Assembly: GCA_033239005.1 (NCBI GenBank)
Contig: BSQZ01000103.1
Location: 1,488,501-1,552,500, forward strand
Source: Lamellibrachia satsuma
Taxonomy: Eukaryota; Annelida; Polychaeta; Sabellida; Siboglinidae
Direction of reading: 5' to 3'
DNA: 64,000 nt
How positions within the stretch are numbered: the first letter of the stretch is position 1; each line of letters starts with the position of its first letter. The translations under genes and the position numbers were made by a program. Shown here piece after piece: positions 21,050 through 34,254 of this stretch. The notes beneath the pieces are model-generated. The model worked only from the letters and a program-made list of their open reading frames with translations, was not told the origin of the DNA and did not search any database.

Positions 21050-22300
21050 TAACTTTATGGACAGTTTGTTTCACTGTGTATACATGCATTATTGTTATAT
21101 TGTACCACAACTGCTGTCAATTGACTTGTTGTGTATATAACGTGAACACTTCTGTCACTCAATATTTTTTATCCCAGCTCTGCCATCTTGTGTTTCACAT
21201 AAAATGCCTCTTCTTGTTCAAGTCATCGAAAGAATTAACTTTAGTTATTAGATCTGGTAAGGATAAAAATAATGGATATCCAAAATGGTAAACACTATGT
21301 GGGTCAATGCTGAACATGGGCATGACCTCCATTTTCTCGCTGATCACATGACAAAGGTAAACAATTTCACCAAGGAAAGAAAATCATGATTTTTCAGCAT
21401 TTCGATTTTCACTTCAGTTAATGCTTGAACAAGCATTAGCTAATTTAGTAGTTTATCTGATGATTTCACAAAAACTACATACAAAAGTTGCACAAATGAG
21501 CTAGCATGTTGCAATGGATACTGGGTAGGTTTGATTTTTTGCAAACTTAATTTGAAATGAGACTAGCAAAAAAATCACATTGATTAAGCACCTTTAAAGT
21601 ACAAACACAGTAATGGATGATATGTATATTTGATTCTCTTTATAAACATTCCCTCTTAGCAACATTTCCCAAATAGCTTTATAATTAATTTGCTAGGTGA
21701 CAGGCTTCAGTATACAGTCAAACCCAATCAAGTGATCGCCTGCATTAAGAGACTACCTGTTATTAACGACCACAGTCAACTCCTCTCGAAGTATGGCCTG
21801 TATTAAAATACAACCTGTATTAATAGCCTCAATTGAGTGTTCAAGTTGAATTAATCTGATTGATTGTTTAGGCATTAAATTTAATTATTGATGAAATTTA
21901 CAAGATCATTAACTGCGCTGCCCATAATTGTTAATTACTATCTGTCAGAATTGATCACACCTGCCAATCATTGATGTACTCTCAGTTAATTTCCATTCTG
22001 CATTAGGCCCAAGGACATGCATAAGACACTAGGAGTACCAACTCTGGAGTGTGATACATGGGTTGGGAATCACTAGATCTATTGGGTAGGTCATTCATAA
22101 TATGGCCTCATAGCATGTCTAGTGATCGCTTCATCAATGCGATCACTCATAGCGGGGTCTCGTAGTATGACTACCATGATTACGATAAGCATTTGTAAGT
22201 ATAATTACAATTACATTATTTAAGAAATGTGAAATTCTAATAATTTATATCATGAAAAGCCTCTTACTGCAACATTGTTATTGTGGCAATGGAGATGACG
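21050..22300. other. No supported gene
   Basis: AT-rich sequence. TTAAGCACCTTTAAAG near 21584 resembles one end of the TTAA-type element at 46485 (TGCACCTTTAA), but the other end was not found. Confidence 0.45.
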
Positions 22301-22309
22301 ACAATGTCG

Positions 22310-22475
22310 TTGTGACAGTTATGTGATGACAGTGGTGTCAGTGTGACATTTATGTGATGACAGTGATGTCAGTGTGACATATGTGATGACATTGATGTCA
22401 GTGTGACATTTATATGATGTCAATGTGACATTTATATGATAGCAATGATGTCAATGTGACATTTATGTGATGATT
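22310..22475. repeat. About 31-bp tandem repeat, five to six copies
   Basis: GTGATGACAGTGATGTCAGT followed by GTGACATTTAT, with copies shortened to about 19 bp in the middle. Each copy contains short palindromes (TGACATNNNTGTCA). Confidence 0.88.
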
Positions 22476-23629
22476 GATGGCTGTTGTGACAGTAAACTTT
22501 TCAAACCAAGAACTGCAATAAGAAACAAAGTACTGGAAATGCACCTTTCTTTTTTGTGGCATATCGTAGAGAATATCACTTGAGTCTCGTTGCACCAGTT
22601 GCAACAAAAGGATGTGGGTGTAATCTGTGGTGAAAGTCTTTCAGTTGCCAGTATGGTGCAGTGGAGGTGTGCAACAGCTCAGTGATTGATGCCTCTCCAG
22701 GCCAAACTCCTGTCATGTTAGAATTGACATTTTATCTATTGCGTTGTTCGTCTGTGAAATAATAACACATTTATGCAATAACCAACACAAGTCTGATGTA
22801 GTAGAGAATTGAAACGGGCCAAATAAATGACGTTTTTATTGCAGAGTGGACTGCTTATCACGCAGCCACTTTGGGAAGAACATTAACAGGAATGTGAGCT
22901 CCTCAAAGCAAACCAGACAGGAACTGAACGCGTGTACAGCCCCGTCTGGCAAGTTTCTCAGAGCCCACATTCCTACAAGCATGACGATAACATATATACA
23001 TCAAGAAGTCGTCATGAACATGTAATGCAAAGAATACAGACATTCCACCACCAATACACAAATTTATTTACAAACAGGTGGGGCCATTTTATCACAAGGT
23101 CACCCATGAACCTGTGACCACCCCACCGTTCATCTGTGAAATAATAACACATTTCAGTGGATCTGTTGTCGTTGCGTATATTCCAATCACTATTATCAAG
23201 TTCATGCAGAATTACTTGTAGAAAGAGATCAAAACAAGTTTGTGGACATAACACAGGAGATTGCCTAGAAAATTTATTATAGTGGAAGAGTGGCATTGAT
23301 CATATCAACAACAAGGAACCTAAAATGTCATTCAGTTAAAATACCATCATCTAAATTGCACTGGGAACATACGTTTCATAGAATTACACATAAGTTCAGT
23401 TAATATGACAACATTTGACAGGACTACAACATAACAAGTAAATAGAATTATTAGTATATTCATAAATTATAAAACATTCCTTCAGAGAGGCTACAAATGG
23501 CAAACTTGCACAGTTTAAGTTTATTTATGTATTGCGAAGTCCTCTATTATGAAGATAATGATACATAAATTATGCACTGCCATAAACAAAATGCCGTCTT
23601 AAACTCTAGACAAAATCCACCTGCACATT

Positions 23630-23790
23630 ATCCCCCCACTATTATTCCCCCACCAATATCCTCCACCATTATCCCCCCACCAATACCCCCCACAACAAAA
23701 AATCCCCAGGCCAAAATCCTCCCCCATGCCAGTATCCCATGGACATAATCCCCCAGGTATATAACCTCAAGACAAATCCCTCCCATTAGT
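23630..23790. repeat. Degenerate C-rich repeat
   Basis: Repeated (A/T)ATCCCCCCACCA variants, strongly C on the plus strand. It is similar in style to the left arm of the inverted minisatellite at 2651 (GGACATAATCCCC occurs in both). Confidence 0.75.
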
Positions 23791-24164
23791 ATATGTATGA
23801 GAACAATCAGTAGACCAAGAAAAAGCAATTGTGAATAAGTTTATATAACGAGAATGGTTTTAAATCAGAGCTCTTCTCAAATAACCAGGAGATTACAGTT
23901 TTAATGTGTGATGCATTAGATCATGGGTAGATTCAGCAGTGCAAAGTAAATGTAAGTAAAACAGCAAAACAGCTCAATCAGAGCTTTGATTTGTAAATTC
24001 ATCGAAACAATTTAAAAGGAGTACTTTATTAATCACCTCACGCCACCTGACACAAGCCCTTTATTGTATTGTTCTGCATAAATCAAACTTAATTTATATT
24101 TATTAGCACTATGCTTATTTTTTTTAAGATTAATTTAGATTTTGCTAAGATTATGATTAAATGT

Positions 24165-25390
24165 ATTGGGTTACTGTTCCATTAGGACATTCTCTTTACT
24201 GCTATTCTGTTAAGACATTCTCTTTAGTGCTCTTCTATTAGAACATTCTTTATACTGCTATTCTGTTAAGACATTCTCTTTAGTGCTCTTCTATTAGAAC
24301 ATTCTCCTTAGTGCTGTTCCATTAGGACATTCTCTTTAGTGCTCTTCTGTTAGGACACTCTTTTGTGCTGTTCTATTAGGACATTCTCTTTAGTGCTATT
24401 CTGTTAAGACATTCTCTTTAATGCTCTTCTATTAGAACATTCTCCTTAGTGCTGTTCCATTAGGACATTCTCTTTAGTGCACTTCTGTTAGGACACTCTC
24501 TTTTGTGCTGTTCCATTAGGACATTCTCTTTAGTGTTCTTCTGTTAGGACACTCTCTTTTGTGCTGTTCCATTAGGACATTCTCTTTAGTGTTCTTCTGT
24601 TAGGACACTCTCTTTTGTGCTGTTCCATTAGGACATTCTCTTTAGTGCTCTTCTGTTAGGACACTCTCTTTTGTGCTGTTCCATTAGGACATTCTCTTTA
24701 GTGCTCCTCTGTTAGGACACTCTCTTTTGTGCTGTTCCATTAGGACATTCTCTTTGGTGATCTTCTGTTACAACTTTCTCTTCTGTGCTCTGCCAATAGG
24801 ATATTATGTTCAGTGTCCATCAATTAGGATATTATGTTCAGTGTCCTTCAATTAGGATATTGTGTTCAGTGCCATTCAATTTGGATATTGTGTTCATTGC
24901 CTTTCCATTAGGGTATTGTGTTCTGTGCTATTCCACTACAACATTCTCTTACATGCTGTTCCATTAAGACATTCTTATCTGTGCTCTTCCGTTGGGACAT
25001 TTTCTTCTGTGCTCTTCCGTTACAACATTCTCTTGTGTGCTTTTCTGTTAAAACATTCTCTTCTGTGCTCCTCTGTTAGAACATTCTCTTGTGTGCTCTT
25101 CCACTAGGACATTCTCTTATGTTAGGACATTCTCATCTGCGCTCTCCCATTACAACATTGTCTTCTGTGCTCTTTCTTTAGATCATTCTCTTATGTGCTC
25201 TTCCATTAGGACATTGTTTTCTGTGCTCTTCCGCTAGGACATTCTCTTATTTAAGGACATCCTCCTGCACTCTCCCATTATGACATTGTCTTCTGTGCTC
25301 TTCTGTGATGTGATTTTTTGGACATTCTTGTGTCCATCCTTTTTTGTGTTCTTCCATTGGGACATTCTGCACTCTTATTCACTTCCTAAT
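24165..25390. repeat. 28-bp minisatellite with 56-bp higher-order unit
   Basis: TGTTCCATTAGGACATTCTC followed by TTTAGTGC alternates with a version TCTTCTGTTAGGACACTCTC followed by TTTTGTGC. The pair repeats cleanly at 24470-24760. Outer copies (from 24780 on) are much more diverged, as expected for an array that homogenises in its middle. Confidence 0.93.
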
Positions 25391-25635
25391 GTGACAATGC
25401 AATCTATTAAATCAAGATTGTGCATGTACCAGCAAAAATTTAATTACCTTTCACATGTAACAGTTCAACTGGTTATTACTTCACCCTGCTCTATCAACCA
25501 TAGATATATAAAAAATAGCAAGCACCAATACAGTGTTATTAAATAGAAATGTAGCTGCAATTTCTCAGTGAGAACTATCGTTAATATGAAGCAACAGATA
25601 AGTGTGTAAGTATTGGCAACATGTCACTTTTGATG

Positions 25636-25755
25636 TGCTGCTTATGTGGAGACCCAGCCAACACAAACAGCAATGGCTACTTATGTGGAGACCCAGCCAA
25701 CACAAACAGCCATGGCTACTTGTGTGGAGACCCAGCCAACACAAACAGCCGTGGC
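25636..25755. repeat. 39-bp tandem repeat, three copies
   Basis: TGTGGAGACCCAGCCAACAC followed by AAACAGCCATGGCTACT, three near-identical copies. The 13-residue periodic frames on both strands follow from the period. Confidence 0.93.
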
Positions 25756-26399
25756 TATTTTCCTCTCTACTCTTGAGTGTCAGGTTTGGCATTTTGCTAA
25801 TGACATGGCACTGAATGGTGCTGCTGGTGTGATATCCCTGGAGCTTCGAGTGTAAGACGCAGGTGTCTTTGTGCATCAGGTTTCCTCTTGGTGAATTTCC
25901 TGTAATTGCGGATTCTCACATGGCATACGTGGTGCTTGCCATGGAAAGAAGGTAGTCACGATGGCGCAAGCAACTTCACAAGGTACGAGTGTCTATTTCC
26001 CACATTTAGGGGATATGTATTAAAGGCATGTGGGGACAACTGTCGGGGAGATTGTTGGACAGTACTCATGTACACACAGATGACTCTGTAAGGCTAGGAC
26101 ATTAATTCAGTTTGCGTGAAGAAATACAACATACATATATTATACTTCCATGCATGCATGCGCACGCACGCATGCACACACAATCTATTTATTTGTACAA
26201 GACACATGCTGCTGAAGTCCGAAGTTAAAAGGATGTGGAAATTATTTTTAAAAAGTATGTTGTTTAGAATATACTTGCGATTTATATACTCAGATAAACA
26301 AGACTCCTGTGGATGAAACAGCAATAGTGATGTTGTAATTTAATTTTCTCAATTATTCAGCACAATTACTCTCTGCAATCATCAAAGTAAACATCATTT

Positions 26400-28350
26400 A
26401 ATCAATGACAGTCATCTTAACATGTTAGTCCAGCGGGCAGTTCCCTGTCCACATTCTTAATGTATTGATCGGTTCGTTAATACCGTCAGATTCTGAGATG
26501 GCAGTTTGATCGAGATTTCGTCACAGAAGCTCAGCCCTATCTGCCGGGTGTCAACGTCTCGTCAGGTACATGCCCTTCTATATTACTCACTAGGTGATGC
26601 TATAGAACTTGCGTGACGTCATTTGATCCAGATCTGAGATGGAAAAGGCCACATAGATTGGGTGAAGGAAATTGCCAGAGAGTTTTCCGTATGACATATA
26701 ACATGGTAGGACTTGACAGTAAGCTTTCAGGCCTGTTTGCCTTTCAGCAAATTGACCATCAAATATTGTGTTTCCGTTGCCAGATTTTACTGTTAATATA
26801 GATTTCTGTACTTTGTCATTGCATTGTATATATGCCATGTATGTGTAAGAGTGTGTGTGTGTGTGTGTTTGTGTTTTTGTATATGTGCACATCACACTTG
26901 CACGTGTGATGCTAGGGCATGTTTTATGTTATCTCATCAGTTTACATACATAATATTAAATACATGCATACATGATTGTATGTATGCGAGTATTATTTCA
27001 TCAGTTTACATACATAATATTAAATACATGCATACATGATTGTATGTATACATGGACACGTGCACAAATACATTTATTTTATTCAGTCGCATGATTGTTA
27101 GAACAAAATTATTGTTACAAGCATCAGTGGAATTCCATGCATACGTACACACATTGGTGTCAGTAATGTTGGTCCCATTATGCCAATTTTATATTACATC
27201 AATATATGTATTATATTAAACCGAATTTTTTTTAGAAAAGCTCATAAACTTGGCAATCAAATTATGGCATATGCCATGGAATCCCACCAAAAATAAAATG
27301 TGGTTGCTATGGTAATGCAGCGAGTGACAGTTAACAATAAAAGTAATAGAGTTCAACATTTTTACTTGTCAACGAATTATACAGATATGCCTATCAAACC
27401 TTAAACAAAGTAAGATGATTACTATATAAATAAATAAATGGGGCCTTTTCAAGAAACAATTATTATTTGTGTTAAAAAAATTCTACATGTTCCAGCAAAA
27501 ATGTCCAGCAAAGTGAATATTTAAGAAAATAAAATGCCCTACTGCATTGAAGATAACATTGAGAGCAAGACATATCAAATTTCAGTGCAATACCATTTAA
27601 TATAACAATTTTAGCCGTTTTTATGAGAAATGTATGAAACTGACAAATTGACTGGTAACGATGACGGCCAAGACCTGCTATAATAATATTGGCTGAGTCT
27701 TTTTCAATGAAGTTTTTTTTTTATTAATGCATCAACAACATAATAAAACAAGTGAGGCTCATTAGTATATATCAAAGTATAACACAATGGAATAAAACAT
27801 GTTGCCAGTTTGTTTTTAATCAACCAGTATTCCAACCAAAAAAATTGCCATCGCCTGTCTGAGTCCAGGCATGAAATTTAAATGTAACTTTTTGCACCAT
27901 TTTACATCTTTGCAACTTCATGCGTGGTGATGATTCACAATGAGGCTGTATTCTGTATTCATCTCCTGTGACCGTCGCAGCAGCTGTTTCTGCCAGATTA
28001 AGTCAGCTTTTTCGCATTCAGACAGGTCGACCTAGACTTCTTTCCAAGGTCCACAATGGTTTTAATAACACCAAATGATGAATAGGTTTGATGGTTTTCT
28101 GGTGAGGTTTTTGTAGCATGTTTTAATGGTTTTAATCAGTTTTTTAACAATATTTTTGCATCTAGGAGAAAGACGTCGGTTTTGTAAAAAGACTTTGGCA
28201 GCGACGTCCTGAACAGGCTATGCAAATTGAAAGAGAACATTTAACAAGCAAAAAATTTCATCTATCACGAGGACATGGAAGTCAGTGGTTGATCAATAGT
28301 GCACAATTTTTCATCTGTCAGTTGTGATATTAAACACATTCACACTGCAT
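26400..28350. other. No supported gene; small repeats only
   Basis: There is a GT run near 26850 and a 62-bp perfect-looking tandem duplication (CATCAGTTTACATACATAAT, then CATGATTGTATGTAT) at about 26935-27050. Nothing coding was recognised. Many short AT-rich frames are noise. Confidence 0.5.
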
Positions 28351-28355
28351 GCATT

Positions 28356-28404
28356 TAGGCCTACATTTAGGCCTACATTTAGGCCTACATTTAGGCCTAC
28401 ATTG
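28356..28404. repeat. 12-bp repeat GGCCTACATTTA
   Basis: Four to five copies in a row, directly at the 3' side of the minus-strand LINE fragment 28408-28604. It may be the microsatellite-like tail of that element. Confidence 0.9.
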
Positions 28405-28407
28405 CAC

Positions 28408-28604
28408 ATCATTTTTTATATTCATTTCTGTGCAGGAACAAATAATTTCTCATTTCCAATCTACACTTGTCTTTTGTTAAAACTTCACAACCTCTAGTTC
28501 TACTTTCTTTAAGTGTGAAGGAATTCCTCATTTTATAATCTCTTACATCGATGTTTCCTGTGTGTAGGCATATGCGTACCTTATTTTGTGATAATCCAAA
28601 TGGA
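28408..28604 (-). mobile_element. LINE C-terminal fragment
   Basis: The minus strand encodes SRTRGCEVLTKDKCRLEMRN followed by YLFLHRNEY. The RTRG...CRLxxRxYxFxHR order is the end of the reverse transcriptase ORF in CR1/L2-like elements and parallels the fragments at 13678 and 62428. Confidence 0.75.
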
Positions 28605-29189
28605 CCCATGACATACCCATTTGTTTGGAATATTGGAAGTTTTAATATCTATGAACCCCATTAGATATCCTCCTCACAAGATCATCAGCACCAGGTATCT
28701 ATGTCATCAAAGAGAGAAAAACACTACATACGAAACGTCCGAACGTATACGTCGCTGAAGACTTAACCCAAAAGAGGGCACGTCTCTTCTATCTCACGTG
28801 ATACATGAAGAAACAACACACCATCCTAGACTGTTGGACTTACGATGGACGGACTGTCATCAAAGACCAGCATGAGAAAATAAGAACAGTTTGCAGCAAA
28901 GACGAACTGAACACATTGTACATGTTAACCACTGGCCCCCAAAAATCAAGGGGCCCACTTACTCACTGGTTAGTAACCTACCCCGAATTATGATTTTGCA
29001 TTTCTATTTTGTTATCACAATTGTGTCACGCATTGTTATCGGGCATACCAAATATACAAGTTGTTACTTAAGTATGTGTGTTACCAAGTATACAAAATCT
29101 ACAAGTTGTCGTATAATTATTTATGCCATTAACATATATGTACACATTATATATAAAATATATCTATGAATAGAAGTAATTATGATAGA

Positions 29190-32100
29190 TATCAACAATT
29201 TGCCCATCAGTACACTATTGTCTGCAGGCTATGAGCCTGATTATGAAAATGGTGTTGCAAATACAGATATAGATCCGGATTGTAATTTCTTCAAAACACT
29301 CAACCCTACATTTACCTCTAAATACTACCTTGAAACTGATATAAATTAAATAATCAAATAAAGTGATGACTATGCTAAATGATTTTCCTTGATGCATTTG
29401 AATATAAGAAGTATATTATAAAAATTAAATAATTATCTAGAGTCGCTTGATCTAAAATTTTCAATAATAGGATTAAGCGAAACGTGGTTAAATAGTTACA
29501 ATTCGGATCTATATGAGCTAACAGAATTTAGAAGTGTACATCTTATTAGACCATCAAAGAAAGGAGGGAGCGTATACCTGTATATTCATAGATCTTATGA
29601 GTACGTAGAGAAGTCTGAAATGACCATTATAACTGAATATTTAGTGTATATTTGTCGAAATGCAGACTCGGTCTAAGAAATAAAATAGGAGAACACTGGT
29701 TGGTGTAGTCTACAGACCACCTAATGCAAATATTAATGTCTTCAGAGAACACATACTTAATATTTTGCAAACAGTAAAAGCTAAAAATAAAATTGTTATA
29801 TAATGGGCGATTTTAATATTAATTTACTGAATTATGATCATCATGCAGAAACTCGCGATTATATAAATACAGTGTACTCAAATGCATTTTTACCTCTGAT
29901 AACAAAACCTACCAGAATAACACCAATCTCAGCTACATTAATAGATAATATTTACAGCAACAACATTTTCTGGTGAAAACACTCAAATGCAAGGAATTAT
30001 ATATACAGACATTTCTGACCACCTACCAATATTTTTGTTAACCAAACTAAATAATAATACAAAGGATGATACAATAATTAAGACTAGATTATAGAATGAT
30101 CAAACCATTGCCACTTTCAGATGTAGTGTAGATAAAATAGTTTGGGATGATGTTTATGAATGTCAGGATCCCGAAGAAAGCTACAAGATGTTCTTAAATA
30201 AAATAACACAGGCATATGATAAAGCATTCCCACTTGTTAAGAAAAAAACCAGAAGAAAGAAATATAAACCCTGGATTACCAAAGGGTTTAAAAAATCCAT
30301 CCAAACAAAAAATAAATTATACAAGTATTACTTGAATATACCTACAATATTTAATCAAACCAATTATAAAAAATATAAAAATAATCTAAATAAACTTATT
30401 AGCATTGCGGAAAGGTATCATTATCATGAGGAATTTCACAAACATAGAGGCAATTTACAAAAAACGTGGGAAATACTGAAGGACATTATAGGCAAAAAGA
30501 CTCCTTATATCATCGAGAATTCCTAGTTGATGAAAACATTATTCAAGACGAAAAGATGATTGCTGATAAGTGTAATGATTATTTCACAAACATAGGCCCT
30601 GAGTTGGCTAAAGGAATACCAGAAGTTACCAAAAAGCCTGAGGATTATCTATGTGGAACTTTTAAAAACTATGTTTTTAGCACCTGTAACTACAGATGAA
30701 ATAAAAGGAATTATTGAAAAATTTCAAAGTAGTAGTTCTGGTTGAGATGGCATCAAACCTAATATTATTAAGCAGACATATCCTGACACGCTTGAACCAT
30801 TATGCCATATTATAAACTTATCATTCGATAAAGGATACCTACCAGATCAACTCAAATTAGCCAATGTAGTTCCAATTTCTAAAAATGGAGATGCTAAACT
30901 TATAGTTAACTACAGCCCCATCTCTGTGCTGCCAGTATTTTTAAAGATTTTTGAAAGACAAATGTACATTAGATTAACCAAATATATGACTAAAAACAAC
31001 ATTTTGTCTCACTCTCAATTTGGATTTAAAAAAAGTCACTCCACATACATGGCTTTAACAATACGGATTGACAAAATAACCAAAGTTATCGATAAAAACC
31101 ATACAATTGGACTATTTCTAGATTTTTCTAAAGCATTTGACACTGTTAACCATAACATCTTACTAACAAAATTAGCTCATTATGGAATTAGAGGTAATGT
31201 GCTCCAATGGATTCAAAATTATTTAGCTAAAGGAAAACAAACAGTAATATTTCATGGGACTAACTCTGCTCTAAAAATATAACGTGTGGTGTACTACAAG
31301 GTTCAATTCTGGGGCCTTTACTATTTCTCATATACATAAATGATATAAGTGCTGTATCTCAAGATACATTTCCTATTATGTTTGTAGATGATACAAATTA
31401 CTTCATACAAGGGGAAAACTTGGAAAAAATGGAAAATGATTTAAACATTGAACATTGAATTAAAAAAGCTAACAATGTGGCTTAAAACTAATAAACATTC
31501 ATAAAACATCCAAAAAACACATACAATGACCTTTAGCAATACTCACAGAACCAGACATAACAAAATCTACATAGATGGGACAGAAATAGGTACTGTAAAT
31601 TATACAAACTTTCTAGGAATAATAAATGACAACGAACTAAACTGGAGCGAACATATAAAACATGTAACAAAATATCAAAGAGTATTTGGCATCATTAATA
31701 AGGTAAAATACAAGCTGGACACGAAAATTCTGACAAATTTATATTATTCTTTTATTTATCCATAAATCAATTATTGCAATATAGTATGGGGAAGACCCCC
31801 GAAGATATACCTGTCCAAAATTCATGTATTACAGTAAAGTTTAGTACGTATAATTAGTCAAGTGGGTTTCAGAAATCGCACTCAGCCATTATTAAAAAAA
31901 CAAAATTTTTTGAACATCTATCAAGTAAACAAGTACATATGTTGTGACTTTATGTATAAACACAATAGGGGTATGTTACCAGAAATATTCAATGACATGA
32001 TTACTTTAAATGTCTCTCCACGTAGTCATAAGACAAGGCAAGGAACAACTTATAAAATACCATACAGTGTATTGCTATACAAAAATCAGTCAAAATACAT

Positions 32101-32240
32101 TGGCATATACTGGTTCCAAATACTAGAATACTAAAGTGATAAAGAATCATCTCGAAGATTGTACATCGCTTGAAGCCTTTAAAAAGAGAACCAAAGCACT
32201 TATTCTTGATGAATGTATGAATGCTGAATTCTAATAGATG
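29190..32240 (+). mobile_element. Non-LTR retrotransposon (CR1/L2/Jockey-like), nearly full coding region, broken
   Basis: Endonuclease motifs appear in order: HLNIRSI near 29395, IIGLSETWLN near 29465, GVVYRPPNAN near 29700, MGDFNINLLN near 29805 and SDHLPIFLL near 30020. The linker and reverse transcriptase follow: KPWITKGFKKSIQTKNKLYK, FLKIFERQMY near 30940, LDFSKAFDTVNHNIL near 31120, GVLQGSILGPLLFLIY near 31295 and MFVDDTNYF near 31380 (the catalytic FADD box, with V for A). A C-terminal region then runs to about 32220. Several stops and frameshifts (for example near 29345, 29800, 30745, 31280, 31755) show it is dead. No first ORF upstream is recognised. It ends about 180 bp before a (TA)n tract. 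Confidence 0.95.
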
Positions 32241-32415
32241 GTAATAGTTTCATAAAGCTAATATATATACTTATTTATGAACAATTTATATTGCGAAGTG
32301 AATACTATGTTGCATAATAACCTCATTGTTGATATGTTACACTACAAAGATGTGGTTATGTGCCGTAGTCAGCGGTCAAATTATATTTAACTGGGTAGTT
32401 ATATGAACTATGTTG

Positions 32416-32418
<3 letters not shown>

Positions 32419-32493
<75 letters not shown>

Positions 32494-32498
32494 CACAT

Positions 32499-32543
<45 letters not shown>

Positions 32544-32550
32544 TATACAC
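32419..32550. repeat. (TA)n microsatellite with a (CA) interruption
   Basis: TA alternation with a short ACACACACA segment at about 32492-32508. It lies downstream of the retrotransposon 3' end. Confidence 0.97.
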
Positions 32551-33654
32551 ATAACAACTTATCTAGTTTTACTGTAGTAAACCTGTAGTAAACTTGTAGT
32601 ACAACTGTCAACTTGTGAATGATGTACATCATCAAACGTAATACATATGGAGATGTCCTAGTATACTTCAATCTTGTTACACTGCACATGTTCTAACAGT
32701 TTTGCACTACTGCACGATGCACTGTACATTAATGAATTATATAAACAAGGGATTATAAGCTATATATTGCTTCTTTTCCATCTTCTTCATTGATACATGC
32801 TATGTATCGTGTATATGAACTGTATCACCATGAAGACAATAAATCATTATCATATATGTAGTCAAATGTAGTTATATGTCACTGTCATCAACATATCCCA
32901 GTGGAGCAGGGGACTACATTGATCTTATCTAATGATGAGCTGTCATATCACAGGTCTGTATGGCTTCAGATGTGTGATACGAAATACAGCAGGATGCAAG
33001 ATCACACACTGCAGTGTCACTGATGGTCTGCGGTACGGAGGCATGATATCGGGTTGATCTGGTTGGACTGGAGCATAAACCATGGAGGTGCTAGGTAGGT
33101 GAATGTGACACTTTCGTGGGGAGGGGATTTCTTCCATACACCCAGGTGAATGTAAGAGATACGTTTTTCCTGGGACGGCTTTTTTCCCAAGATGATTTTT
33201 TTCAGTGGGCTTTTTTGGGAACTTTATTCCAAGGTACTTTTTCCTACCCTGAAGCAGACTACTTTGAAAAATGCCATATGAAGTTCATTACATAAAATCT
33301 GATTTCAAGAAAAACTTACTGATGTAAAACTTACTTTTGTAAAAAAACTTATTCTTTCGAAATTGCAATTCCACCTTAAAACCACAGCGGTCCCTCTCTC
33401 TGGTGATGACTTTTGTGTGTCCCTGTTCATTATGTCATGCTTAATGATTCTTGTTTGTTGCGCCTCTGAGATCTGGTCCCCGGGGATTTAGATGCCATAG
33501 TAATTGTAATATTTTTATTATTTTAAACATGTATTTGCGGACATGGTACCAAATATGGTACATGATTTTGCCCACAATAGGATTTTATCCTCTTTCTACT
33601 GGGATTTTCTCAACCAAGATGTTGTCCACTGTGTGCATTTTGCTCCAGACAGTT

Positions 33655-33805
33655 TGATATTAGAACTCTTCACCTGCCCAGAGGAAGCCACGTTTCTCCT
33701 TTGTAGTTCCAAAGGCATGGAACCAACTAACTCTGACAGTGTGCCAGGGCTTGAGTGTTGCGCTGTTCAAGGTGGCACTGAAGCCGTACCTTTTGACATT
33801 TAGCT
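33655..33805 (+). mobile_element. LINE C-terminal fragment
   Basis: One plus frame reads PRFSFVVPKAWNQLT followed by LSVALFKVALKPYLL. The order PKxWNxLP ... FKxxLKxxL is the usual end of LINE reverse transcriptase ORFs. Only this tail is present. Confidence 0.7.
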
Positions 33806-34068
33806 ACTGTTGTTTATTGTTGTGATTCTAAGTTGTTCTAATTTAATTATTTATCAGCCGGTATATACTTATCTGATCTTAGTTAATTACTAATTGTTTT
33901 TATTTATTTATTTATCTATGCATTTATCAATTTTAAATATATACACTTGTGATTATACAATTATTTTAAATAGTACATTTATTTTTTATTTATTCAATTT
34001 TATTGAACATTGTAAAGCATCCCAGAACTGCTATTTAGATGGGGTTCTATATTATTTATATCGTCATC

Positions 34069-34165
34069 GTGCCTAGTGGTTCCATGAAGCCTGTGGCGGG
34101 GACATAATTATCTCCACCGTGTGTGCCTAGTGAATCCATGAAGCCTGTGGCGAGGACATATTTTG
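34069..34165. repeat. Two-copy tandem repeat, about 54 bp
   Basis: GTGCCTAGTGGTTCCATGAA followed by GCCTGTGGCGGGGACATA is repeated with minor changes, just before the 18-bp array. Confidence 0.85.
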
Positions 34166-34254
34166 TTTCTGTGAACGTGATTGTATTCAATAGCTCGGTT
34201 TAACTTTCATATTTATGAGTGTTGATGGCACTTAATGCTCTGTTTTCTGATGGT

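Noticed and set aside
19931..21291. Repetitive ORFs of 60-160 codons on both strands
   Set aside because: They result from the 24-bp period and are broken wherever a 23-bp unit occurs.
22630..22730. tRNA-derived SINE
   Set aside because: GCAGTGGAGG and GGCCAAACTCC are too poor as A and B boxes and no second copy is visible.
24165..25390. CRISPR array
   Set aside because: There are no unique spacers between repeats. Units are head to tail, and the genome is clearly eukaryotic.
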